Position numbers and translations under genes: made by a program. 64,000 nucleotides of DNA from Sequoia sempervirens (Eukaryota; Streptophyta; Pinopsida; Cupressales; Cupressaceae), in assembly GCA_007258455.2 (NCBI GenBank), contig VDFB02047230.1, forward strand, positions 157,674,635-157,738,634. The letters are read 5' to 3'. Positions 12,336-24,600 of the stretch are shown piece after piece. Numbering within the stretch: position 1 is the stretch's first letter; the number at the start of each line of letters is the position of its first letter. Under the pieces are notes generated by a model, which saw only the letters and a program-made list of their open reading frames with translations, ran no database searches and was not told the DNA's origin.

Positions 12336-12751
12336 AAGATCTAAATCTGTACATATTTGAGTAGATTCTAGATGTCAATAATTGCTTCTGCACATAGACT
12401 AATTGCATATGTGTTTTCCCTAAGTGTTGTTTTACACAATTGATAGTTTACTTTGAGTTTTGTTGGGGGAGAAATAAAATCTCTATTGTTACTAGTTGTA
12501 ATTCAATGAAATAGACACCTCTCATTCATAACATGGAATGTAGCTTCGATGTCATGAACAAAAAATGTGTACTCCATGGAACTATAACTAGTAAAAAAAA
12601 AGTTACAAGCAACTACAATAGAATGAAGGAGCTCTGTACAAAGTTTTCTAAGTAAAAAAGAAAGCATAAATGGACTCCATATTCAATGGATAAGCAAGGC
12701 AATTGGCCTTATTTTTTTAGCAGGCAAGCACCCCTGAGAGGTCGCTAGAAA
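12336..12751 (+). other. 3' untranslated region of element A with candidate polypurine tract
   Basis: Non-coding DNA between integrase and the 3' LTR. A purine-rich run, GGGGGAGAAATAAAA, lies at 12465-12479, like the polypurine tracts of plant gypsy elements. However, the LTR defined by alignment and target duplication starts only at 12752, so this run would be about 270 bases too early. The bases directly before 12752 are only moderately purine-rich. The true plus-strand primer is therefore unsettled. Confidence 0.4.
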
Positions 12752-15700
12752 TGTTACTAATTTTTAGCTTCTTGCTTAAAATTAGTAAAGATTTAATGAG
12801 TAGTTATTTGCTGGAGTATAAATTTTTTGATGTTATGTCATCCAATGAATCCTTACTTTTAGAATGAAAGAGTTGTATAAGTTTGATTTGTTCAAATCAT
12901 TCAAATAGTTTAGATTAAATTGTTGAATAGTTCAGAAAAACCAATAAACAAGCTTCATTTTGAAAGGAAAAATTTAGAAGAATGAAGTATATAATCATTA
13001 TTTTCTACAATATATATCATTGTTGATTATCAAAAGACATTGTAGATTTAAGAGCAGAAATCATTCATTTTGATTACAAAACATGTGTTCTAAACAATTG
13101 CAATTTCATTGTTTCAAATTATCTAATTGGAAAAAACTCTAATTGTTGATCATAAGCCATTGCATATCATGAACAATTGATTTATTAAGAGATATGTTTC
13201 TATGATCCCACACAAGCTGTGGGTAGACTAAGTTGATTCAATTCAACAAGAAGAACAAACTATACAACTGAAGAACAGTTAAAGAAAACATGAGAAAGGA
13301 GGTCATATTCGTCATTGCCTTGAGGGCTGGTGTAGGGTTGACCCCACAGGTTCATCTCAATCTTTAGTGTCTTTAGTCTCTAGCTCCATTGCTCCTAAGC
13401 TCCAGAACTTGCAAGTGTTTTAAAAGTTTTGTTAGAGCTCAAGTCATGAGATCCTAAAACATGTTCAATTCAATAGAGATATAATTTGTACTCGTTATCA
13501 AATCAAATCAACTTAGTCAACATCCACAAGATAAATGAAAGAACTGCCAGGCCAAATCATCAAAAGGAATAATTGAATCCACTATTTTTACTAACTTGTT
13601 TGGGTCATGTGTAGATACAAGAAAAATTTTGTTGCTAATTTTTGAATTTCAATATGAGTGGCGGTAAATGTGGCTCCCACAAGGGTGGATTCCAACTCAT
13701 TTAAAGTTTTGTGCAGTGAATTCAACATGAGATCAATATGTTGTTTTATAAGTTCTTGAGAATGGTCTGAGAGTTCAAGAAATAATTGCATTACTAGAAT
13801 GTATTTTCCAGGCATAATCAATTGTTCTTTATTCAAGAAAGTAAATCATTTGATTTGAGGAACAAATAAATTCATCAAGTAAGCAAAAACCAAATCAAAT
13901 ACATAATCAAAATGTTATCATACTACGTCTGAATTCATACTTTTATCATACATAATTTGATTATCTACTACAACTGATAAAAAGTATTACATGATTACAA
14001 ATGGAGAATCAAATAAGCTAAGTCATCAAAAGCTAAAAGTAAATGTATTGTTTATAAATTCAAGAAGTAATCCTTTTCTTATTTACATAATTTCTATAGT
14101 TGGATATTGAAAGCACTATGATGGTAACAAGCAACTATTGTACATGAAAGAAATAAATCATTTTTGTTTATGAAACAAGCAACATAATCAACAGGAAGCA
14201 ACATACAAGAAATCATTAGAGAAAATACAAGAGGCCACAGCTTGGGAGCCTTCAAAAAGCTTCAAAAAGGAGAAAAAATTTCAGTTTTTAAAACATAACC
14301 AGGCTTACCATGCTCCAGACACCCTGAATCTACAAAAGAAAAGAAGAATTGGCAGAGAATTACAACTATAGTCGACTAGGGTTTGTGCATGGCGGCAGCC
14401 TCCTCTCATTCGGTAGTGAACAAAATGAAATATGATGAAATGAATGCCTTTCATTCATTCCAGGGTTTGAAAACCTTAAGGAGGTCAATGTATAAACTTT
14501 TTGGCATTAGCTTTTTCAAAAAGCTTTATTCAAGCATGTTGGGTCGTGGCATATCTCTATGCCTTTTGTTTTATTTCGAATATCATTTTGATATTATGTG
14601 ATAAGAATTAGTCAATATAAGTCTTCTTTATGTTTGATTAAGACTCTTTATTTTTTCATTTGGAGATAAATGTAAAACTTTATTTGAAAGTGATTTATTA
14701 TCACTTTTAAATAAATGTTATAAAATGCAAGAAATAATAATGCCTTTGGTGTATTTGAATTATTTAGAAGTTTTTTGATTTCGCATTAAAATCATATTGT
14801 AAAACATTTATTTAAAGTGATAAATTATAAATTAGTTTTAAATAAATGTTATTATTGAATGCAAAATAAAGTGCCTTTATTACATTTTTCAAAAGGCTTA
14901 GTCAATAGGAGTTCAAATTGGGCATTAAAAGACTGGACTTGAATCATGGAAATGATTGAGAAATTTGTGCCAACACATGGAGCGAAATTGGGAGTTTGAG
15001 GCACCTAATGGACAATTCTACTTCAGTTATGAGTTCTATATGACTTGACTTGAATCAAGGAGAAAAACCAAGCACAAAACACCTTGTTCTATTCAGTTGT
15101 GTTCCTAATTTGAAGGGATTTTCATTTGCATAGGACCCATGAGGTTGTTTTGAGTTTTGACAACTCTTTGTCCATGTTTTGAGGAGCCACTTTCAGTTAC
15201 ATGCCTTGTTTAAAGGAGAGGATGGACAACACATTGATTTTTGGAGCGAAGAATTCAAAATTTGAATTCTTGGAGTTTTTTCTATAAGTCTTCTTTTCTT
15301 TCATTTCTTTCTCTAGTTCTGAGTTTGGTAACTGCTAATGCAGATTATTCATCCTTTGTAACTCATTTTTCTTATGAGATTTCAGATATTTTTGTAAAGC
15401 TATTTTAGCTTAGAATGCAAGAAAGCCCTGACTTTTAATAGAAAAATCTTGTTTCCTCCTCAATTCTCTTTTTGTTATAGTGTTGATTAGTGAATAACTT
15501 GATTAAAATATTGTGTTATCCTTTATTTTATCAAAATTCCTTCAATGTTGAATGCAAAAGGTAGCATGTTATAGTGCAAGTCTATGAATGTGTTTGTCTT
15601 TTTGTTGCATCAGAATTGTGAAAACAATCTTGTTTTCCTTCTTATGAGCATCAAAAAATTAAAGCCTTTCATTAGAAACACTTTTGCAAGCATGTGCAAA

Positions 15701-15999
15701 TGAGTTGTGAGATATTTTAGTTTCTTAAATTGACAAATTTGTGAGTTTCAAAAGCATTTCCAGGTTTATACATTTGGTGTATTGCCCATTAGTGTTAAGT
15801 TTATTTTTTCCAAGCTTTATCCTTCTCACCCTTTACATCTATTAAAAAATAGCATTTTCAAGAAATATCCAAAGGGAACCAACCCATAACTTGGAGGTCT
15901 ATTCTCATCATAGGATACCCACAACCCGAGAGTTGTCCTGTGTGCATAGGATTTAAGAGTTTTTCAACTTGTCTTTGGGTGAAAATCCCCATGTTAATA
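12752..15999 (+). repeat. 3' LTR of element A (3248 bp)
   Basis: Begins TGTTAC and aligns along its length with 2112-6160, lacking the block at 3540-4335. It ends TTAATA rather than TTAACA. GGAAG follows at once. Confidence 0.9.
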
Positions 16000-16004
16000 G
16001 GAAG
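16000..16004. repeat. Target site duplication, right copy (element A)
   Basis: GGAAG directly after the 3' LTR, matching 2107-2111. It fixes the end of the 3' LTR at ...TTAATA, where the 5' LTR ends ...TTAACA; the difference is a single C-to-T change. Confidence 0.85.
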
Positions 16005-18299
16005 TTTGGAAAGAATAATTATTTCAAATGTGCATGCTATCTTTATAGTTTTGAAAAGAAAAATTTATTGCTCATTTTGGCTAAGATGCATGATCTATTT
16101 ACTTGAGGTTAAAAACTTAGGGAAATTACTGTGTAGAATAATGGGCATGTTATAGGAAATGTCATTTTTTCCTTAAAATGCTCTGTTTAAAATTTGTTCA
16201 CCAAATATGTGCTTCAAACCCTTGTTCACTATTGTGTCATATTGTGGCCTAATCAAATGAAATGAATGTCAAAATTGACTTTCTCAAGCCTTTTAGACAC
16301 ATTAGATTGGTCAAGAATGTTGTTAGTATAACAAAAAATTATGGAATCACCAAGTCTCACCAAAAACACATACAAATACAAGGTTAACAAATCTTCATAA
16401 TTTCTTTTTGGTTGTTCAGATCATTCAAAACATAAGAGAAGAGCATACAAGAATTTACAAGGTCATATAGAAAACTTTATTGTCTTAATTAAGAATTTAA
16501 AAACTTAAAACTCTCAAAATTTTCTCTGATACCATGTTAGAAATATGAAAAGAGATAAATAACTAGAAACTATTTAAGAGAGATTCTAAGCTACAAATTA
16601 TAAATGCATAAAAGCAAACTGACGATTCCAAGAGATGCAAATGTCAATATGATAAAATTGCATTAAGAAGTTCTCCAAAAGAAACTACAAGAAAAATGAT
16701 GTATAAAATACAACAAGAGCCTTGCTTATATAAGAAAAGAAGAGGAGGTAAGAAGGTAGGAATGACTAACTAACTACCCCTTCAAAGGTGCAACACTTGT
16801 GAGATTACTTGACAAGTGTGTGAGCAAGTGACAAGTATGCATGCAATAGGTGTTTCAAGTGATGAGAACACATGTCTCAACCATATGAAGTGAGAAAAAA
16901 GTATGAAATAGCCTAAGTAAACTTAAACCAAGTGTGAATAGGTCAATCCTAGAAAAGTGATATCTTAACTAGATGTATAAAGTCATTATTTACACTTCAT
17001 CTTTTACTTAGACCATCCATAGTAGTAGCTTGAATTTTTCTCTTAAGGAAACTATTATGCAACATGACAATGCTAGCTATATAATTCCCAATGTTAGTCT
17101 TGCTAAGGGTGACAACCTTGTCAAGGGAAGCCATCCAACAATTTTGTTTCTCTTCAAGCCTTTACATTCTTAAGTTAGAATCATTGATATTTATGGATAA
17201 AATGTTGAAGTTATAGGTCTTGGTCCACTCCCTTTTTGACAATTTTACCTTGATCTCAAGTTTAGTATCATCCCTATTCACCTATCTGAAAAGAGCATCC
17301 ATATTTAGTTTTATTCTTTCATGTTCATTTTTAAACCACTTGAAGATTTAATGTCCTCAAGGGTTTTCATTTTAATGTCCAAGACATGGCAGTCAAGCAC
17401 AAGCTAGAATTGGCAATTTTCACCTCACTCTCCTACTTAGTTGTGTTGACATTCCTAGTGGCAATAATGTTGAGATTCTTAGAACCAGGTTCATCACCCT
17501 TGAAGAGCTTGTAATCTTTGGGGATTTGCCTTTCCTATCAAAGAAAAGGGCAAAATTATGAGTAGAAGAGACATAAATAGGATCATGAACCAAAGAGGGG
17601 GGAGTGGATGTAGAGGTTTTACTAAAATTGACTCTCATAGTAGGTCTATTAAGGTTTGGGGAGAGAAAACTAAGAACAATAGGAGATGTGGTGGGAACAA
17701 AGGTCCCACATGGACCAAACACTATGAAGGATTTAACAAAAAGAGAGTTTGAGGTTGATATTTTGGTAATCTCTCTTTCAATTTTCTTGTATATGCACAT
17801 TGGTAATACAAATTCAAATGATTAAACGTTCAAATTTTCACTTTATCAATTTATTTACTCTTATGAATTCAATTCTAATTTTTATAATATAATTATATAA
17901 TATATATGATAAATGTGTCATATAAACATTTAAATTTCTATATTTAATTTTTTTCTATTTATTAATTGTCCTTCCCTACCATCTCTATAATTCTTAATGT
18001 TAGTCCTTCCCTACAACTTTTATTGAATAAAGAATAGAGATATCACTCATGGCAACATCTATCAGCATTACGGAGGCACATTTATTTATTTATAAATTAA
18101 AATTTAAAACCATATTATATTTTAAATTTCGATTAATTGAAAAATACGGTTAAATGTGCAGAGTATTGGATAGACAAAACAATAGTTTAATGCCTTCCAT
18201 TCAGGTCATGTTAGGAGGTTTTGTTATTAAAAACCCATTTTCTCGAAACGTTTCTAATACTCGGCTTGATTTGTTTTAATTTCTACTTTTAAGTGGATT
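16005..18299. other. Flank between element A and GSA, with copia-type remains
   Basis: No host gene is recognised. Near 16524-16534 there is a minus-strand copy of the copia primer motif TGGTATCAGAG, and sequence starting TGTTAG at 16535 would be the end of a minus-strand LTR whose other end I cannot place. Open frames at 17420-17800 (minus) and 17558-17825 (plus) overlap each other and show no recognisable domain. The stretch 17830-18180 is very AT-rich. Confidence 0.4.
16524..16534 (-). promoter_or_regulatory. Copia-type primer-binding site
   Basis: Read on the minus strand this is TGGTATCAGAG, the primer site complementary to initiator methionine tRNA in many plant copia elements. It directly adjoins TGTTAG, read in reverse as an LTR end ...CTAACA. 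No copia coding sequence is recognisable beside it, so this is a fragment. Confidence 0.5.
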
Positions 18300-18421
18300 C
18301 GCCAGGGCCATGTGATTATACTGTACTGTCAGAAGATAAGGTTTTATTTGTACTGTTCAAGTCATGCTGGGTAAAGGGCTTATCTTTCTTTCTTGATATC
18401 TAAGCTAATCTACCTAATTCA
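18300..18421 (+). promoter_or_regulatory. GSA promoter-proximal region and 5' leader
   Basis: The 120 bases before the GSA ATG. A GATAAG motif lies at 18335-18340 and its reverse complement CTTATC at 18379-18384; GATA/I-box motifs are common in light-regulated plant promoters. A pyrimidine-rich run (TATCTTTCTTTCTT) lies just upstream of the start, as in many plant leaders. I see no clear TATA box at a standard distance, so the transcription start is unknown. A regulatory role is inferred from motif type only. Confidence 0.35.
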
Positions 18422-18649
18422 ATGGCAGCAACAATGGCAATCACTGGTGCTACTCAGAGGCCTCCTTGTTTCGGTGGAGAATGGGTTTGTTTGTCAAGTA
18501 GAAATTTAAATCAGATTAGAATACCGACCTCAATTTTACAAAGCCCATCTACCAATAAATCTAGATGTAGCAGGGTAAGCACGATGGCTGTTTCTGTTGA
18601 AAAGAAATACACCACTCAAAAGTCTGAGGAGATCTTCACTGCCGCCAAG
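18422..18649 (+). CDS. GSA: GSA coding exon 1 (transit peptide and mature N-terminus)
   Basis: Codons 1-76. The first ATG is followed by [10 protein letters not shown]; a second in-frame Met occurs at codon 5, and the first is chosen because it gives the full transit-like leader. The segment ends with EEIFTAAK, which continues into exon 2's ELMPGG as in the family. The donor is GTTGGT at 18650. Translation past 18649 would run on to a stop at 18757, but that tail is intron sequence. Confidence 0.92.
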
Positions 18650-21600
18650 GTTGGTATTTCTGCCTTAATTGTTTTTGTCAATTTCATACTTTGTTTACCC
18701 CGTTACTGTTTCATTGTTTATCTCAATATTCAATGGATACACACATACTTGACCTAAGCCATGAAAATGAGATGTTCATGTTGCCAGAGTTTTACACCTA
18801 AGCAATACGGTAGGAGACATAGACTTCATGTCACTCGCTGTAATGTAGTGGCTCGACAGTGTGTGATGAAAAGATAATCAACATAGACAACAAGAATTAT
18901 AATTTCATGACATCAAAATTCACGTCAGAAAATCTTCTTCTGTATGATGAGTTGCCGTTCCCAGAGCTGACTAATTGAACTGAAATTTTTTAGCAATGCG
19001 AAAAATGGATAGTTTTCATGGCATGTTATGGGCATTCATTCAAAACTTCAGCCTAGTGTTACAAATTGCAGATTTTGATCCCAACGATATTTGGCAGAGT
19101 TTAGTTTTTACCGCTCGTATTATTTACTAATTTCTAGTAGGTTTATTAAGTAATCAAAACATGGTGACCCAGATGGAACTGGAAGTATGCATCTTTACCC
19201 ATCACATGAAGATATTTACAAAAATGCTATGAAAATCTATGTATTAAGAATGATGGAAGCTGAATTTCAAATTACCTTAGTAAACAATGATCTAGTTTTT
19301 ATAGAGAAGTTCCTCCAGCTCTAAATGAATGTAAGATTGGTAGAGTACTCAATCCCAAGGAGAATTCAGCTGGCGAATACTTCCCCTTTGAGCACGTGCA
19401 GATTCTATTATGTTTTTCTAGTAAGATGGTTTTTGAGCTGTAGAGCCATAACGGCGAAAGGCAGTTCAATTAATATATTGAGGCCTTTTTGAACTCAATA
19501 GGTACCTCGAGCCTAGTTAAATGCTTGGCCCTCCTAGCTGATCAACGATTAAATTTAAAAACTATACCACACAAAGAAAACATTATTATTTTACAACAGA
19601 CATTCATCTCAGTCTTATTAGTTCACGGGGAATCCAATATCAAGCTTAAATTAACGCCTCCTTTGGCTTAGGTTACATTGTCATGGCCGCATTAATACAG
19701 AGAACATTCCCAACAGGGCTTGAATCTAGGTCATCATCATGGCAGTTACTTCTACCTCTAGACCATGGCCCACTGGAGACAGTATCATTCTAAGGCGAAT
19801 TTGCACAGGCTAGTATCTCAAATTGAAGAAAAGTAGAATTAATTAACTGCTCACCTTGGGAGGTATTTATAAGATGTATTAAATTGTGCAGGATTCAGTC
19901 AATCTTAGCTGACTTTAAACTTAATGGGAAAAATTAACAGAGTGCTATGCAAAATGGACAAGATATATGCCACAGTTTTTATCATGGATATTCCATAAGG
20001 TTTGGCACTCTGTGTAAGGACAAACGACAATTTGAATTTGGTCTATTAGGATTTGTTCCAACAGGCTACATCCGGATAAGTGGCATTATGCAAAGGATAT
20101 TTATTATTTATTGATTGAAGTAAGCCTTTCAAGAGGAGTTATTTTGCACTGTTGCTAATGATCATTTGAATTTTTTTCAAAATATATGGTGATTATGTCC
20201 TAATGCTAAATAAGATTGCAAAAATCATACAATAATGAAAACTTCAAATGCAGAAGCATACACAGATAATTACACCTTGAAATCTGTTTTCCAATGCTTC
20301 GAAAAGCTTACATGGAAATCTCCACAACTGATACAACTCACAGCTGCACAGAAATCAACAACATGAACTATGCTGTTACATACAGCATTTCAGTCCTTCG
20401 ATAAACTTAGTCTTTCATTCCTTTGAAAGACAATTTGTATAGTAAACTTCTATCTTGCTCTTATCTTTATACTAATTCAGCTAAAAATCTAATCTCTCAA
20501 AAATCAGCTTTATTTACAAAAAGCATCCTTATAACTTATAAGAATGAGATGGAAGATAAGTCTAAGTCGTTAGTGATTATCTACACTTTATTACACTTGT
20601 TTAGTTAAATAAAAGACTTTCACTTTAGTCCTGAAAATTGAAATGCAAAATAGACTAACTCAAACTACTTGAACTTTTTCATGTACGTTCACACTGAACT
20701 TGTGCAGAAGTGCCTATCCAAGCTGAAAACTCAATACTCCCTCTTAGTGAGGAAGGAACTCTCCACCGATCCAAGTTTGTCTCTGAAATCCTTAAACTTC
20801 TCTTTTACTAAGGGCTTGGTTTGAATATCAGGCAACAAAGATGTCATGCCCCCGCAGAGTTGAAACCCAAATACAAGGACCAGATCACTGATTCAATTCG
20901 TAAGACATAAGGCATTGGTGAGATTATGAAAGGATACAATCGTGAAAGGACACACTTATGGAAGAAGGCAATCACTTGATAACTAAGGAGAGAATCGGCA
21001 ATTTCTCAAGGAATAATATTAATTATTCCTAACTGCAGCTAAAGAAGCGTTAACAAGGAGCCATGTCTCTTAGCGGATGGAGATCTTGAAAGGTTATATC
21101 CCTCAGCCCCCATCGGGATATAAAAGATGAACAATGCAAGGCAGAAAGGATCATTTAAATAAGCAAGAAAACAAGCAAGAATCAGAAGAAAGGTTAGGCT
21201 AGGGCAATTAAATAAATAGGGAAGGGAATTAGTTAAATATGATTTAAGTAATTAATGATGGGGGGTTAGCTCAATTAATTAAATAAATAGGATTTATTTA
21301 AGTAATTAACTAGGGAAGGGAATTAGTTAAATATGATTTATGTAATTGATGATGGGGGGCTAGCTCAATTAATTAAATAAATAGGATTATTTTAATTAAC
21401 TATTGGAGGAAAGTTTATTAAAAATTTAATTAATTAGTGAAGATATGATGTAGGATGTTAGGTTAAAATGTGGAAGTGGATTTTCAATGTCTACACAAAT
21501 AAGCCAATACCATGTTGATGCCTATTGTCTATGTTAACGGATCCATCGGCTTAGTCGCCAGATCTGAGTCCGGTACGTGCTGGATGCAAGATCCAGTTCA

Positions 21601-24600
21601 TTCATTATATTATATATTTACATGTTATTGTACAGACAAACTGATCCCCAAATTTTTTTTAGCTGAATCCATGAACCTGCCCTAGGATCCGTACCTGAAC
21701 TGGCAACTTAGCCTATTATCCATTGATGAGTACATATTGATATTTTGTCTAAGAGTGTGTCGAATGAGACACCGAAAGCTGTGATTTCCTTATTTTTAGA
21801 AACATGTTTAAGATATAATAAAGGTAGAAAATTGCAAGCTTTAAAACTATTGGATGCAAGGACTCGAGCTTGGCCCTATGATCTAGATGGCCAATTGTTT
21901 TTCAAACTTTGGGAAACTTCTAATCTAAAAATATGAAGTCCACGTTTTTATTGGGCTCTGGAATCTTTTTGTCCTTGTATTGCCACGTAGAAAAAATGAA
22001 AGTTGGAGGGTTTCTTTCCATCAGCTGATGGACATAGACTGAAAAGCTGCAAAATTTTCAACAATTTGATGATTAAATTTCTTTTGTTGAAACTTCTTCA
22101 TAATTAAAGATTTTAAACTTTCGAAGTCACACATAATATCATGTATCTGGATACCACTGTGTAATGCTTTTTATTGCATTCCCAATGTTATTGTCTGTTT
22201 ACTTTTATTGGAAACAATGTTAAGAGCTTAAGACATAACTTTGTACTGGATTTTGATCAACAAGTTTGATAGAACGACACTACAAAAAAATCAGTAAAGT
22301 ATTGTCAAAACTTATTAGCATTATAGTTGCTTTGTTTTGATTGTTCAATGTTAGTCATTCCACTCAAGAGGATGCCAAATATCTTGGGAAGTTATTAATT
22401 TCTAAAATTTTAGAAGTTTTATACCTACTCCTTTCTTTTCAATATAACTTGGTGTTTCACATTATTGTTTTTGCATTTTGTCCTCACCATACCAATTGTT
22501 TCATATGTATATAATGATCTTGGTGGATACCTTCTACTGTTTTTACTTTAAGTTTAACTTGGTATTGTGTTTTTCCAGGAATTGATGCCAGGTGGTGTGA
22601 ACTCCCCAGTGAGGGCTTTCAAATCAGTTGGTGGGCAACCGATTGTTTTTGATTCTGTGAAAGGTTCACATGCATGGGATGTTGATGGAAACGAATATGT
22701 TGATTATGTTGGCACTTGGGGTCCAGCAATCATTGGTCATGCAGATGAAAAGGTACTCTTTGCAAGATCTGCAGTTTTTTCTTTCAGTTTGTATCCTAGC
22801 ACAGTTTAACTCCAAGAAAAAAGTAGAATTATGAAATTGGTATTATCCAAATTGTGTCCCTATGAACAAAACTCTGAGTTGCAATTATGCACTGATACTC
22901 ATTATGCCAAAGTTTTTCTATTCACACTCGGAAATGCTTCCACATACTTCCAAAGTCACATTTCTTGTGTCTTAATGCATTTTTGGTACCATGGAGCTAG
23001 ACCTGCTGTTAGGTGAAGTCAATAATAATAAAGAAAGCACACAAGTTGGAACTAAAGGGAACATTAGAAAAAGAGTCACGGTGGCTGCAAAACTTTGGAG
23101 CGAGTGATAAGTGTTCTAATTAATTTTGTCAACTAGGTTCCAGTCTTGTATCAACTATTAGAAAGTGTTCAATGCCTTGTTAAATAATCTCTTGTACAGA
23201 GTCGTATAGTGCACATAGTCTTGTAGTAGCTGAACACATATTCTTGAGTTTGGTTGGGAATTACCAAAAGGTGAGCTTCATTCTATTTCAAGGATAAACT
23301 TTCCCTAGGTTGACAATGCCTACTAGATTTAATCATGATGAAAATATTGATTCTACAAGTAAATTTCTTATTTGCAAAATATTATTGATCAGAAAATGAA
23401 TATTTTTTTAAGTAAAGCTGCTATAAGACGCATTAAGAAAATTGTGATACTTATCAGTGGTTTTGATTGGTTACTTACAAAACTATGGTAATATAAGGAA
23501 AATAAAACAAGCCAGAAGTTGGCTGAGAAGCCTAGGGTCAATTAGGGGCATCCAGATACAACAGACATGGTTGAATCATGTACCATATTACTAATGATTA
23601 TTGACTGAAACTAACTATAACTGGTGGATACTGGAAGCTATAAGTACACAATGAAAATTCCTCATGTTTACATTATTCTTCTCATACTTTGTAGTAATTA
23701 AATGGTTGGTGAAGAAAGAGTAGTGCTGGAGGAAAAATAAGGGCATTTAATATTTTTTTCCCTTGAATGATGCCAATTACATTCCAAAAGATGTTATCCA
23801 GGTTAAAGTGCAATGATGTCAACTCTGGATGTGATTTGATGGTTTGTTTGTAGCTTAACATCAACAATCTCATGTTTGAATGTGCATAATTTTTTAGTCC
23901 AGGGCATCAAAGTTGGGATTTCTTGTGCATGTGCTGTGAATAGTTAATTGTACTTTTAGATATAAAATAAATAAATAATTGCCATATATGTGGCCAACCA
24001 GAGATTTAACTGCCATTTATAAATCAACTTATTCTCCCTAGAGAAGGGTAATTATGGAAGGTGAATTGGCTCCAAAGGGCATTTCTTTATCAAGTATTTT
24101 GAAGATAGACACCTGCCCTTTTCTTTTAGGTAAACATAATTCATGATTGGTCCACTAGGAGATTTGACTATGTTTTATATGCTCTAATCTAATACATAAT
24201 ATTAGACTTGGATTGTTCACATCATAGCAGATATGTAGATCACATCATAATATTTGCTTGTTTTAAGTTTGAATACAGGGATGTAGATCATTGCTCAAGT
24301 TGAGGAGGAGAATTGTTACATGTGATTTTGTACAATTTTTTTTTCTCCTTTCTTTATATCTTGCCCTTAAACTTCACTCTTTTCTGGAAAAATATTTAGA
24401 CTAATATTTATCTGACCATCTGTCATATGGGCATTACATGTGATTTCTCTAATAGCATCCCAAAAAATGATATGAAGACAAAGATCTAGGGAGTGCATTG
24501 TGGTGGACAATTTGTTCAATAATATATTTATTATTAGTAGACTTTGGAGGGATAGATTAATGATTTTCCCATAAGGAGGAAGATTTGTAATTTCACTATC

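Larger units (their letters stand above)
2112..15999 (+). mobile_element. Element A: Ty3/gypsy LTR retrotransposon, complete but inactive
   Basis: A full-length LTR retrotransposon of about 13.9 kb. Long direct repeats (2112-6160 and 12752-15999) enclose gag, protease, a first RNase H, reverse transcriptase, a second RNase H and integrase, all on the plus strand. GGAAG flanks both ends as a target duplication. A primer site follows the 5' LTR after a 4-nt spacer. The coding region from about 6529 to 12335 has roughly 28 in-frame stops and two clear +1 frame changes (near 8545-8590 and in an A-run near 10310), so it cannot make functional protein. The two LTRs differ at about 29 of the first 410 aligned bases by my hand count, so the insertion is old. 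The integrase and Tat-type primer site suggest a Tat-related lineage, but the domain order is unusual. Confidence 0.9.
18650..22578 (+). other. GSA: GSA intron 1 (3929 bp)
   Basis: A GT-AG intron in phase 0. It contains a minus-strand tRNA-like SINE candidate (19700-19775), the 3' end of a minus-strand copia element (20216-20840) and a solo LTR interrupting it (20842-21495). The rest is AT-rich unique-looking sequence without a gene. Confidence 0.9.

Noticed and set aside
17420..17825. Open frames of 126 (minus) and 73 (plus) residues near GSA
   Set aside because: They overlap on opposite strands, resemble no family I recognise, and show no splice or codon signal.
19700..19775. A true tRNA gene
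   Set aside because: Box A and B fit, but I cannot build acceptor and anticodon stems; a SINE head is the better reading.
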